Part shown: positions 56,179-64,000 of the stretch, in pieces
Layout: every line of letters begins with the position of its first letter
Numbering within the stretch: the first letter of the stretch is position 1
From: Jannaschia donghaensis
GTDB lineage: Bacteria > Pseudomonadota > Alphaproteobacteria > Rhodobacterales > Rhodobacteraceae
Reading direction: 5' to 3'
Length of the DNA: 64,000 nucleotides
Assembly: GCF_001403795.1 (NCBI RefSeq)
Contig: NZ_CXSU01000011.1
Location: forward strand, 69,300-133,299
Position numbers and translations under genes: made by a program
Notes under the pieces: model-generated
Told to the model about the DNA's origin: nothing
The model's database searches: none
Seen by the model: the letters and a program-made list of their open reading frames with translations, nothing else

Positions 56179-56834
56179 TCCGCACGGCCCTTTTTTCGGT
56201 GATGGCGACGCAGGCGGGGGCGGTCGACCTGCCCGCCATGGGACCCGAAATTACGGCCTGCCTGGAACAGCATGTCGCCGTCGCGCCCTATGTCGCCGCG
56301 CTCGCCTCGGCGGGCTGGAGCCCGGTGCGGCCCCTCGACCGCCCAGCGGCCCAACGCGACCTGTCGCACGCGATGCTGGCCGCGTTGCAACTGGACGATG
56401 ATCACGGTGACCATGACCACGATGAGATCCAGGGTAAGACGGGAACAATCGGCTGGGCCGAACGCTGGGACCACCGCGACGACACGCTGGTCTGGATCGA
56501 GGACGCCAGCGCGAACCGAACCTTGTACGAGCGCGGCGATGCCGTCCTGCTGCTGATGGGCGAACAGATCACCGATGAAACCGCCGGCCGCATCCATCGG
56601 ACCACCTGTCTGTTCGGGGCACCCGAACTGGACGACGTCGCGCGGCTTCTGGCGGAGGAGGCGACGGTCGACGACCTGCGCAGCCTGGCCTTCTTGCCCG
56701 AAGACGACGGGGCCTTGCCCTATACCTCCGTCGTGCTGACGCGGAACGTCCCGCCACCGGGCGCGGAGGCACCGACACATCTGGACGCGATCATCACGAC
56801 GCAGGTGTTTCCCGTGCCGAAGGTGCTGAGATGA
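56175..56834 (+). CDS. Exported two-cysteine protein between sucD and sucA (fourth of four)
   Basis: A 219-residue protein with signal peptide-like MIRTALFSVMATQAGA. ITACLEQ leads to ASAGWSPV; the second Cys is in RTTCLFGA; the late strand is YTSVVLTRNVPPPG, close to the LTRPAPG of the previous gene. A His/Asp-rich stretch (DDDHGDHDHDE) could bind metal. It ends 109 bases before sucA. Confidence 0.73.
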   Translation: MIRTALFSVMATQAGAVDLPAMGPEITACLEQHVAVAPYVAALASAGWSPVRPLDRPAAQRDLSHAMLAALQLDDDHGDHDHDEIQGKTGTIGWAERWDHRDDTLVWIEDASANRTLYERGDAVLLLMGEQITDETAGRIHRTTCLFGAPELDDVARLLAEEATVDDLRSLAFLPEDDGALPYTSVVLTRNVPPPGAEAPTHLDAIITTQVFPVPKVLR

Positions 56835-56943
56835 CGCGCGTTCCGCCCCTGCGAAGGCCCCCGCCGGGCCGCGTCGCCCGGCCGCCCGGCACCCGTTGCA
56901 ATCCATTCCTCCCTTCCCGCATCCGAACCCCCGAGGTCCCAAA

Positions 56944-59913
56944 ATGACCGATCAATCCGACAACGACATCTTTCATTCCACCAGCTTCATGCAGGGGCAC
57001 AACGCCGAATATCTCGAACAGATGTACGCGCGGTATGCCGACGATCCCGGTGCCGTGGATGAGACGTGGAAGCAATTCTTCGCAGCCCTCGACGACGATG
57101 CGGGCACCGCGCAGGCGGAAGCCGCTGGTCCCAGCTGGGCGCGCACCGACTGGCCGCCCGTTCCGGCAGACGACCTGACGGCGGCGCTGACGGGCGAATG
57201 GCCCGCAGCCCCCGTCGACCCCAAAGAGGCCAAGGCGGCCGGTGACAAGATCAGGACGAAGGCGGCCGAGATCGGGTCCGCCCCGGATGATGACGCGATC
57301 AAACGCGCCGTCCTCGACAGTATCCGGGCGCTGATGTTGATCCGCGCCTATCGCATCCGGGGCCACCTGGCGGCGGATCTGGACCCGCTGGGGATGCGCG
57401 CCGAGACGCCCCATCCTGAGCTGGATCCGAAGTCCTACGGGTTCTCGGACGCCGACATGGATCGTCCGATCTTCATCGACAACGTCCTGGGACTGGAGAT
57501 CGCGACGCTCAAGCAGATCGTCTCGATTCTGAAGCGGACGTATTGCGGCACCTTCGCGCTGCAGTACATGCACATTTCCAACCCCGAGGAATCGGCCTGG
57601 CTCAAGGAGCGGATCGAGGGTCTTGGAAAGGAGATCGAGTTCACGCAGAACGGCCGCCGCGCCATTCTCAACAAGTTGGTCGAGGCGGAAGGGTTCGAGA
57701 AATACCTGCACGTCAAGTACATGGGCACCAAGCGCTTCGGTCTGGACGGTGGCGAAGCGCTGATCCCCGCGATGGAACAGATCATCAAGCGCGGCGGTCA
57801 GCTGGGCCTGTCGGACGTCGTCATCGGCATGCCCCACCGCGGCCGGCTGAGTGTCTTGGCCAACGTGATGCAAAAACCCTACAAGGCGATCTTCAACGAG
57901 TTTCAGGGCGGTAGTTTCAAGCCCGAGGATGTCGATGGCTCGGGCGACGTGAAATACCACCTCGGGGCCAGTTCCGACCGCGACTTCGACGGCAACACCG
58001 TCCACCTGTCGCTGACCGCGAACCCCTCCCACCTGGAGGCGGTGAACCCCGTGGTGCTGGGCAAGGTCCGCGCCAAGCAGGATCAGCTGGGCGACACCGA
58101 ACGGCGCAAGGTGGCCGGCGTCCTGCTGCACGGGGATGCTGCCTTCGCCGGCCAGGGCGTGGTGGCCGAATGTTTCGCCCTGTCGGGCGTGCGCGGGCAC
58201 CGGACGGGCGGCACGATCCATATCGTCGTCAACAACCAGATCGGGTTCACGACCGCGCCGCATTTTTCACGCTCCAGCCCCTATCCGACCGACAACGCGC
58301 TGGTGGTCGAAGCGCCGATCTTCCACGTCAACGGCGACGACCCCGAAGCCGTCGTTCACGCGGCCCGGGTCGCGACGGAGTTCCGGCAGAAGTTCGGCAA
58401 GGACGTCGTTCTGGACATCTTCTGCTATCGCCGGTTCGGCCATAACGAGGGCGACGAGCCCATGTTCACGAACCCGGTCATGTATAAGAAGATCAAGGGT
58501 CAGAAGACGACCCTGACCCTCTATACCGAACGCCTGGTGCGCGATGGCCTGATCCCAGAGGGCGAGATCGAGGACATGAAGACCGCCTTCCAGGACCGCA
58601 TGGCGCAGGAATTCGAGGCTGGCAAAGACTACAAACCCAACAAGGCCGACTGGCTGGACGGGCGCTGGTCGCATTTGGATCGCCGCAAGGAAGAAGACTA
58701 CGTCCGTGGGGAGACGGCCATCGCGCCCGAAACCTACGACGCGGTCGGACGCGCCCTGACGACGGCCCCCAAGGACTTTCCACTGCACAAGACCATCGGC
58801 CGCCTGATGGACGCCAAGGCACAGATGTTCGAGAGCGGCACCGGCTTCGACTGGGCCACCGCCGAGGCGATGGCTTTCGGATCCCTGTTGACCGAAGGCT
58901 ACAAGGTGCGTCTGGCCGGACAGGACAGCACGCGGGGAACATTCTCCCAGCGGCATTCGGCCCTGATCAATCAAGAGAACGAGGACCGCTACTACCCCCT
59001 CAACCATATCCGCGAGGGACAGTCGCATTACGAAGCGATCGACAGCGCATTGTCCGAATACGCGGTGCTAGGTTTCGAATACGGCTATTCGCTGGCCGAA
59101 CCCAACGCCTTGACCATGTGGGAAGCGCAGTTCGGCGATTTCGCCAACGGCGCGCAGATCATGTTCGACCAGTTCATCTCCTCCGGGGAGGCCAAATGGC
59201 TGCGGATGAGCGGATTGGTTTGCCTGCTGCCGCACGGGTACGAAGGTCAGGGACCGGAACATTCATCGGCGCGGCTGGAGCGGTTTCTGCAGATGTGCGG
59301 CTCCGACAATTGGATCGTCGCAAATTGCACCACGCCCGCCAACTACTTCCACATCCTGCGCCGACAGCTGCACCGCGACTTCCGCAAGCCGCTGATCCTG
59401 ATGACGCCCAAGTCGCTGCTTCGTCACAAGATGGCGGTGTCGACCAAAGAGGAATTCACCACCGGGTCCAGTTTCCACCGCGTTCTGTGGGACGATGCAC
59501 AACACGGCAATTCCGACACAAAGCTGGTGGACGACGCATCGATCAAGCGCGTGGTCGTGTGTTCGGGCAAGGTCTACTACGATCTGCTGGAGGAGCGGGA
59601 CGAACGCGGCCTGACGGATGTCTATATCCTGCGGCTGGAGCAGTTTTATCCGTTCCCCGCCCTGTCGATGGTCAACGAACTGCAACGTTTCAAGCAGGCC
59701 GAAATCGTCTGGTGTCAGGAAGAGCCCAAGAACCAGGGGGCCTGGACCTTCGTGGAGCCGAACATCGAATGGGTGCTGACCCGCATCGGTGCCGCCCATA
59801 CGCGGCCGGTCTATGCCGGTCGTGCCGCCTCCGCCTCGCCCGCGACGGGTCTGGCCAGCCAACACAAAGCCCAACAAGCCGCGCTCGTCGATGACGCGCT
59901 GCGCACGGAGTAA
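56944..59913 (+). CDS. sucA: 2-oxoglutarate dehydrogenase E1 component
   Basis: Thiamine-diphosphate enzyme that decarboxylates 2-oxoglutarate and loads lipoyl-E2, 989 residues from the ATG at 56944. The N-terminal E2-binding tail with [15 protein letters not shown], the [13 protein letters not shown] block, [10 protein letters not shown] and the GHNEGDEP thiamine-binding motif are present. An ATG at 56896 would add 16 unconserved residues. Confidence 0.97.
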   Translation: MTDQSDNDIFHSTSFMQGHNAEYLEQMYARYADDPGAVDETWKQFFAALDDDAGTAQAEAAGPSWARTDWPPVPADDLTAALTGEWPAAPVDPKEAKAAGDKIRTKAAEIGSAPDDDAIKRAVLDSIRALMLIRAYRIRGHLAADLDPLGMRAETPHPELDPKSYGFSDADMDRPIFIDNVLGLEIATLKQIVSILKRTYCGTFALQYMHISNPEESAWLKERIEGLGKEIEFTQNGRRAILNKLVEAEGFEKYLHVKYMGTKRFGLDGGEALIPAMEQIIKRGGQLGLSDVVIGMPHRGRLSVLANVMQKPYKAIFNEFQGGSFKPEDVDGSGDVKYHLGASSDRDFDGNTVHLSLTANPSHLEAVNPVVLGKVRAKQDQLGDTERRKVAGVLLHGDAAFAGQGVVAECFALSGVRGHRTGGTIHIVVNNQIGFTTAPHFSRSSPYPTDNALVVEAPIFHVNGDDPEAVVHAARVATEFRQKFGKDVVLDIFCYRRFGHNEGDEPMFTNPVMYKKIKGQKTTLTLYTERLVRDGLIPEGEIEDMKTAFQDRMAQEFEAGKDYKPNKADWLDGRWSHLDRRKEEDYVRGETAIAPETYDAVGRALTTAPKDFPLHKTIGRLMDAKAQMFESGTGFDWATAEAMAFGSLLTEGYKVRLAGQDSTRGTFSQRHSALINQENEDRYYPLNHIREGQSHYEAIDSALSEYAVLGFEYGYSLAEPNALTMWEAQFGDFANGAQIMFDQFISSGEAKWLRMSGLVCLLPHGYEGQGPEHSSARLERFLQMCGSDNWIVANCTTPANYFHILRRQLHRDFRKPLILMTPKSLLRHKMAVSTKEEFTTGSSFHRVLWDDAQHGNSDTKLVDDASIKRVVVCSGKVYYDLLEERDERGLTDVYILRLEQFYPFPALSMVNELQRFKQAEIVWCQEEPKNQGAWTFVEPNIEWVLTRIGAAHTRPVYAGRAASASPATGLASQHKAQQAALVDDALRTE

Positions 59914-59920
59914 CAGTCCC

Positions 59921-61480
59921 ATGTCCATCGAAGTCAAAGTCCCAACCCTGGGCGAGTCCGTCACCGAAGCCACCGTCGCCACCTGGTTCAAGCAGCCCGG
60001 CGACGCCGTGGAAGCCGACGAAATGCTGTGCGAGTTGGAGACCGACAAGGTCACCGTCGAAGTGCCCAGCCCCGCCGCCGGCACCCTGGGCGAGATTGTC
60101 GCGAACGAAGGCGAGACCGTGGGCGTCGACGCCCTGCTGGCCACGATCACGGAAGGAGAGGGCGCGGCACCCGCGCCCAAGGCGAAAGACGACCAGTCGG
60201 CCGACAACGCGCCGGGGCAGGCCAAGGCTGAAATGACCGAGCAGGCAGACGACGGCGCGGCAATGGACGTCATGGTCCCCGCCTTGGGGGAATCCGTTTC
60301 GGAGGCCACCGTCGCCACCTGGTTCAAGGCCGTTGGCGACAGCGTGGAGGCCGACGAAATGCTGTGCGAGTTGGAGACCGACAAGGTTTCGGTCGAAGTG
60401 CCCGCGCCCGCGGCCGGCACCCTGACCGAGATCGTCGCGGCCGAGGGCGAGACCGTCGCCGCCGGCGGCAAGCTGGCCGTGATGTCGACCGGTGAGGGCG
60501 GCGCGGCCAAGCCCGCCGCCATGAACCCCGAACCCGCCGCGGACGCCGGGAAAGCCGAAATCGAACAGGCAAAGGCCAACGTGTCCGCCGCCAAGGGCGA
60601 CGTGGAAGACGCGCCGTCCGCCAAGAAAGCCATGGCCGAGAAGGGTCTGACATCGGATCAGGTCACCGGCACGGGCCGCGACGGTCGCGTGATGAAGGAA
60701 GACGTGATGAAGGCCGCCGGGGCCGCGAAACCCACACCCGCCGCGCCCGCCGCCCGCGCACCCGTCGCCGCCGGGGACGAGGGCCGGGAGGAGCGGGTGA
60801 AGATGACCCGCCTGCGCCAGACCATCGCCAAGCGTCTGAAGGACAGCCAGAACACCGCCGCCATGCTCACCACCTATAACGAGGTGGACATGAAGGCGGT
60901 CATGGACCTGCGGAGCGAATACAAGGACCTGTTCCTGAAGAAACACGGCGTAAAGCTGGGCTTCATGTCCTTCTTCACCAAGGCCTGCGTCCACGCCCTG
61001 CGCGAGGTGCCCGAGGTGAATGCCGAGATCGACGGCACCGACGTCGTCTACAAGCACTTCGTCCACATGGGCATCGCCGCCGGCACGCCCCAGGGCCTCG
61101 TCGTGCCCGTCATCCGCGACGCCGATCAGATGGGTTTCGCCGAGATCGAGAAGGCCATCGCCGAAATGGGGGCCAAGGCCCGCGACGGCAAACTCTCCAT
61201 GGCGGAAATGCAGGGCGGCACCTTCACCATCTCCAATGGCGGCGTCTACGGCTCGCTGATGTCGTCCCCCATCCTGAACCCGCCGCAGTCGGGCATTTTG
61301 GGCATGCACAAGATCCAGGACCGCGCGATGGTCGTCGGCGGCGAGATCGTCATCCGCCCGATGATGTATCTGGCCCTGAGCTACGACCACCGGATCGTCG
61401 ATGGGAAGGGCGCGGTGACGTTCCTCGTGCGGGTGAAGGAAGCGCTGGAGGATCCTCGTCGGTTGTTGATGGATCTGTGA
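59921..61480 (+). CDS. sucB: 2-oxoglutarate dehydrogenase E2 with two lipoyl domains
   Basis: Dihydrolipoyl succinyltransferase, 519 residues. Two lipoyl domains (about residues 2-75 and 113-186), each with ELETDKV carrying the lipoyl-lysine, are followed by an Ala/Pro-rich linker, the E1/E3-binding domain around [20 protein letters not shown], and a catalytic domain ending with [14 protein letters not shown]. Most bacterial SucB have one lipoyl domain. The two copies share a 38-base identical run. Confidence 0.95.
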   Translation: MSIEVKVPTLGESVTEATVATWFKQPGDAVEADEMLCELETDKVTVEVPSPAAGTLGEIVANEGETVGVDALLATITEGEGAAPAPKAKDDQSADNAPGQAKAEMTEQADDGAAMDVMVPALGESVSEATVATWFKAVGDSVEADEMLCELETDKVSVEVPAPAAGTLTEIVAAEGETVAAGGKLAVMSTGEGGAAKPAAMNPEPAADAGKAEIEQAKANVSAAKGDVEDAPSAKKAMAEKGLTSDQVTGTGRDGRVMKEDVMKAAGAAKPTPAAPAARAPVAAGDEGREERVKMTRLRQTIAKRLKDSQNTAAMLTTYNEVDMKAVMDLRSEYKDLFLKKHGVKLGFMSFFTKACVHALREVPEVNAEIDGTDVVYKHFVHMGIAAGTPQGLVVPVIRDADQMGFAEIEKAIAEMGAKARDGKLSMAEMQGGTFTISNGGVYGSLMSSPILNPPQSGILGMHKIQDRAMVVGGEIVIRPMMYLALSYDHRIVDGKGAVTFLVRVKEALEDPRRLLMDL

Positions 61481-61481
61481 C

Positions 61482-62066
61482 ATGACCGAAATTAACAGAG
61501 GAACTCCAAGGAACGTTTCTTTGGTGGACTACTGCGATTTTGTTCTGTCGTTGGCGGATATCTGCTGTCGAGAAAAGTGGCGCAAGGATCGTCATTGCTG
61601 GTACTTATATAGGCAGTCTTTCTATGGCTTGTTTGACTACCTTGGACCCTTGGCTCGTGTGATAGCTTCCGAAGCAGCACTAGTAGAATTTGAGAAAAAA
61701 GGATTGAACTGCGACATGCGAGATATGGGTTGGGGCGATCAGCCTAGATTTGATAATGGCCGGGCAAAAGGAACGTTCCATTTGGAACATGTTTATACCG
61801 GCCACATGTTCAGACAAGACGTCGAAAAGCTCCTGCACGAGACTGATAGAGCTCGGTCTTTGGCGGAAATTGTAAAACAAAAATACTGCGTAGCCTGGAT
61901 TCTCAAAAGTGAGGACAAGAAATTGGGACGCGGTGATCGTGGAGATAGCCTTGAAAGTGCTTTTGCCTATTACAGACGATGTGGTGTCTCTCTCGCCGAA
62001 CGCTCCAGAGTAAACGATGCACTTGAACTTGCAAAAGTGCATCAGAAAGGCTCAGGGCCCGCATAA
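61482..62066 (+). CDS. AT-rich hypothetical protein inserted after sucB
   Basis: A 194-residue cytosolic protein with no signal peptide. It is strongly helical and rich in Cys, Trp, His and Lys (DICCREKWRKDRHCWY), with a central FHLEHVYTGHMF motif that could bind metal. By eye its base composition is close to 45-50% GC with rare-looking codons (AGA, ATA, TTG), unlike all neighbours. It begins two bases after the sucB stop. I do not recognise the family. Confidence 0.65.
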   Translation: MTEINRGTPRNVSLVDYCDFVLSLADICCREKWRKDRHCWYLYRQSFYGLFDYLGPLARVIASEAALVEFEKKGLNCDMRDMGWGDQPRFDNGRAKGTFHLEHVYTGHMFRQDVEKLLHETDRARSLAEIVKQKYCVAWILKSEDKKLGRGDRGDSLESAFAYYRRCGVSLAERSRVNDALELAKVHQKGSGPA

Positions 62067-62102
62067 GCAAAGTAGGGCGGGCGAAAGGCCACTATCTATC
62101 GC

Positions 62103-62131
62103 CCCACCAGAGTGGTGGGTTCTCACCCACC
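62103..62131 (+). promoter_or_regulatory. Overlapping alternative hairpins
   Basis: CCCACCA-GAG-TGGTGGG (62103-62119) and GGTGGGT-TCTC-ACCCACC (62114-62131) share the middle GGTGGG arm, so only one can form at a time. This is the geometry of an attenuator or an RNA switch, 29 bases before the next start codon. Confidence 0.4.
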
Positions 62132-62159
62132 CTGCGCCCACAGAACCGGACCCAACCCC

Positions 62160-62399
62160 ATGAACCTCCTCACCCACCACTCCCCCACCTCTTACGACAC
62201 CTGGAAACAGGACTTCGACGCCAGCACCGAGATGCGCATGAACGCGGGTCTAACCCTGCTCCAGCTATGGCGAGATGCCGAGGGCACCGGCGTCACCGCG
62301 CTCTTCGAGATCAACGACCGCAAGAAGGCGCAGGATTGGCTCGACCGCGAAGACCAGACCAACGGCCCCGTCAACGGGCGCTTCATGAAAACCGCCTGA
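62160..62399 (+). CDS. Small conserved hypothetical protein
   Basis: A 79-residue cytosolic protein (MNLLTHHSPTSYDTWKQDFD, then ALFEINDRKKAQDWLDRED). The helix-strand pattern with the DTWKQDFD segment resembles single-domain dimeric alpha/beta-barrel proteins, but I cannot confirm a family. One base separates it from the small membrane protein gene. Confidence 0.65.
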   Translation: MNLLTHHSPTSYDTWKQDFDASTEMRMNAGLTLLQLWRDAEGTGVTALFEINDRKKAQDWLDREDQTNGPVNGRFMKTA

Positions 62400-62400
62400 C

Positions 62401-62592
62401 ATGGACCCGAGCCCCGTGACCCCAACCCGCCGCGCCATCGCCTTCTGGATCATCCGCGTCGCCATCGCCGTCATCCTCGTCCTCGTCCTTCAGGCCTGGC
62501 GCGGACCTGATCCGGTCCTGTGGTATCTCGCCGCCGCCTATGCGGCGATCTCGGCCTTCACCACCTACCTCCTCATCAGGCGCATGAAATGA
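62401..62592 (+). CDS. Small two-span membrane protein
   Basis: A 63-residue protein with two membrane segments (IAFWIIRVAIAVILVLVL and LWYLAAAYAAISAFTTYLLI) and a positively charged tail RRMK. It overlaps the MAPEG gene (ATGA). No family recognised; it may be an accessory subunit of that protein. Confidence 0.65.
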   Translation: MDPSPVTPTRRAIAFWIIRVAIAVILVLVLQAWRGPDPVLWYLAAAYAAISAFTTYLLIRRMK

Positions 62593-62984
62593 CCCCCGAA
62601 CTCACCGTCCTCGCCCTCGCGATCCTGCTCCAGACGGCGCAATTCATCGTCTATGCCGTGCAGGCCAATCTCGACGTCGGACCGGGCTACACCATGTCGG
62701 CCCGCGACCGGGAGCCGAGCCGCAATCTGTCGGTTCGCGCGGGTCGCCTGCAACGCGCGCTGAACAACCATTTCGAAGGGTTGATCCTCTTCACCGCCGC
62801 CGTCGCCCTCGTCACGCTCTCGGGCCAGGCCACCGTGTTCACCGCCTGGTGCGGCTGGATCTATCTGGTGGCGCGTGTCGTTTACGTTCCTGCCTATGTG
62901 CTTGGATGGCGGCCGGGTCGGTCATTCATCTGGATGGCGGGGTTCACGGCGACCGTTGCAATGGTTATCTCCACCCTCGTCTGA
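62589..62984 (+). CDS. MAPEG family membrane protein
   Basis: A 131-residue four-span protein of the MAPEG (eicosanoid/glutathione metabolism) family; bacterial members are usually of unknown substrate. NLSVRAGRLQRALNNHFEGLILF is the conserved second-helix region (Arg-x-x-Asn-x-x-Glu), and WIYLVARVVYVPAYVLG the third. The start at 62589 overlaps the preceding stop. Confidence 0.82.
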   Translation: MTPELTVLALAILLQTAQFIVYAVQANLDVGPGYTMSARDREPSRNLSVRAGRLQRALNNHFEGLILFTAAVALVTLSGQATVFTAWCGWIYLVARVVYVPAYVLGWRPGRSFIWMAGFTATVAMVISTLV

Positions 62985-63005
62985 TCCGATCCACGTCCGA
63001 CGCAG

Positions 63006-63038
63006 ATCACCCGTGGATCACCCGTTCGTCACCCGTGC
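63006..63038 (+). repeat. Three tandem 11-base repeats in the lpdA leader
   Basis: ATCACCCGTGG, ATCACCCGTTC and GTCACCCGTGC follow each other without gaps. The period of one helical turn places the copies on one face of the DNA. It ends 12 bases before the lpdA start, just before the GGAGG box. Confidence 0.7.
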
Positions 63039-63050
63039 CCCGGAGGCCCC

Positions 63051-64000
63051 ATGTCCCAATATGACGTCATCATTATCGGCAGCGGCCCCGGCGGCTATGT
63101 CTGCGCCATCCGCTGCGCGCAGCTGGGTCTGAAAACGGCCGTGGTCGAGGGGCGTGACACGCTGGGCGGGACCTGCCTGAACGTCGGCTGCATCCCGTCG
63201 AAGGCCATGCTGCACGCGACCCATTCCCTGCACGAAGCGGAACACAACTTCGCCAAGATGGGCCTGAAGGGCAAATCGCCCTCCGTCGATTGGAAGCAGA
63301 TGCTGTCCTATAAGGACGAGGTCATCGCGCAGAACACCAAGGGCATCGAATTTCTGTTCAAGAAGAACAAGATCGACTGGCTCAAGGGCTGGGGGTCGAT
63401 CCCCGAGGCCGGCCGCGTGAAGGTCGGCGACGACGTCCACGAAGCCAAGCACGTCATCATCGCATCCGGCTCCGAGAGCGCGAACGTGCCGGGCGCGGAG
63501 GTCACGATCGACGAGAAGACCATCGTCACCTCCACCGGCGCGTTGGAACTGGCGAGCATCCCCAAGGACATGGTCGTCGTCGGCGGTGGCGTCATCGGGT
63601 TGGAGCTGGGGTCGGTCTATGCGCGCCTTGGCACGGAAGTGACCGTCGTCGAATACCTGGATGCAGTCACGCCGGGTCAGGACGCGGAAGTCGCCAAGCA
63701 ATTCCAGAAGCTTCTGCAGAAGCAGGGCCTGAAATTCATCACCGGCGCCGCCGTATCCAAGGTGGAGGCGAAGGGCGGCAAGGCGACCGTCACCTATGCG
63801 CTACGCAAGGACGACAGCACGCATGAGCTCAAGGTCGATACGGTTTTGGTCGCCACGGGGCGCAAACCTTTCGTTGAGGGGCTGGGGCTGGACACCCTTG
63901 GCGTGAAGTTGACCAAGCGGGGGCAGATCGCCGTCGATGACAGCTATGCCACCAGCGTGGAGGGTATCTATGCCATCGGCGACGTGATCGAAGGTCCGAT
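63051..64000 (+). CDS. lpdA: Dihydrolipoyl dehydrogenase (3' end cut)
   Basis: FAD-dependent E3 that reoxidises the lipoyl groups of SucB, probably last gene of the suc operon. The first 316 of the usual roughly 465 residues are visible. FAD-binding [17 protein letters not shown], the redox-active disulfide in [13 protein letters not shown], and the NAD-binding [13 protein letters not shown] are all present. GGAGG lies six bases before the ATG. The frame runs off the window at base 64000. Confidence 0.95.
   Translation, partial: MSQYDVIIIGSGPGGYVCAIRCAQLGLKTAVVEGRDTLGGTCLNVGCIPSKAMLHATHSLHEAEHNFAKMGLKGKSPSVDWKQMLSYKDEVIAQNTKGIEFLFKKNKIDWLKGWGSIPEAGRVKVGDDVHEAKHVIIASGSESANVPGAEVTIDEKTIVTSTGALELASIPKDMVVVGGGVIGLELGSVYARLGTEVTVVEYLDAVTPGQDAEVAKQFQKLLQKQGLKFITGAAVSKVEAKGGKATVTYALRKDDSTHELKVDTVLVATGRKPFVEGLGLDTLGVKLTKRGQIAVDDSYATSVEGIYAIGDVIEGP

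Noticed and set aside
59690-61483. A 597-codon minus-strand frame opposite sucB, rich in Gly and His
   Set aside because: Mirror of the Ala/Pro-rich linker and lipoyl codons of sucB.
62100-62135. Possible start of a CRISPR-like repeat (CCCACC blocks)
   Set aside because: Only three short blocks without spacers; explained by alternative hairpins.

Overview
The window is a GC-rich, densely coded chromosome segment of an alphaproteobacterium, almost certainly a marine Rhodobacteraceae (Roseobacter-group) species. This rests on the class I lysyl-tRNA synthetase, the ethylmalonyl-CoA pathway genes (ccr, ecm, mch, mcl2), the LuxR/LuxI pair, the sdhCDAB and sucCDAB-lpd layout, and many ATGA start/stop overlaps. 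There are no rRNA or tRNA genes, CRISPR arrays, intact insertion sequences or prophage genes. The first gene (M17 aminopeptidase) and the last (lpdA) are cut by the window edges.

Layout. 1-10 kb: aminopeptidase, NlpC/P60 hydrolase, an odd COX1-derived orphan membrane protein, murJ, a rhomboid that lacks its catalytic residues, trpS, a fatty acid desaturase, a TerB-like protein and lysK. 10-17 kb: a structured RNA candidate, a beta-helix protein, a YdcF protein, an aminotransferase, a universal stress protein, then nfuA (with an Irr-like box), tsaB and rimI. 17-25 kb: a BMP-type nucleoside ABC transporter with a LysE exporter inserted among its genes, a purine nucleoside phosphorylase, then a TauE/SafE permease with a TIGR02186 partner. 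25-29 kb (minus strand): an SDR, a RecD-like ATPase, luxI, luxR and a small overlapping ORF. 29-35 kb: ccr, an acyltransferase, ecm, an H-NS-like protein and deoD. 35-37.7 kb: an ornithine/lysine decarboxylase with a likely RNA leader, then a 1.1 kb gap holding a small-RNA candidate. 37.7-43 kb (minus strand): sdhCDAB. 43-47 kb: DUF3140, DUF4344, mch, DUF1737, nnrU and mcl2. 47-64 kb: mdh, a PP-loop protein, and the long suc operon running into lpdA.

How the genes work together. The right-hand 27 kb encodes most of the oxidative TCA cycle (succinate dehydrogenase, malate dehydrogenase, succinyl-CoA ligase, 2-oxoglutarate dehydrogenase). It sits with two split pieces of the ethylmalonyl-CoA pathway, which feeds glyoxylate and succinyl-CoA into that cycle. 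The nucleoside transporter and two unrelated purine nucleoside phosphorylases form a nucleoside salvage module. The quorum-sensing pair sits alone.

Most unusual. The sdh and suc operons are interleaved with eleven small exported proteins or lipoproteins, and a twelfth lies just before mdh. Most have exactly two cysteines in the mature part, and several look like ancient tandem paralogs. The sdh and suc promoter regions share a rare paired TGTGATCACA-type operator, suggesting one regulator for both. I see this interleaving as the best candidate here for an undescribed system, but no function for the small proteins can be read from the sequence.
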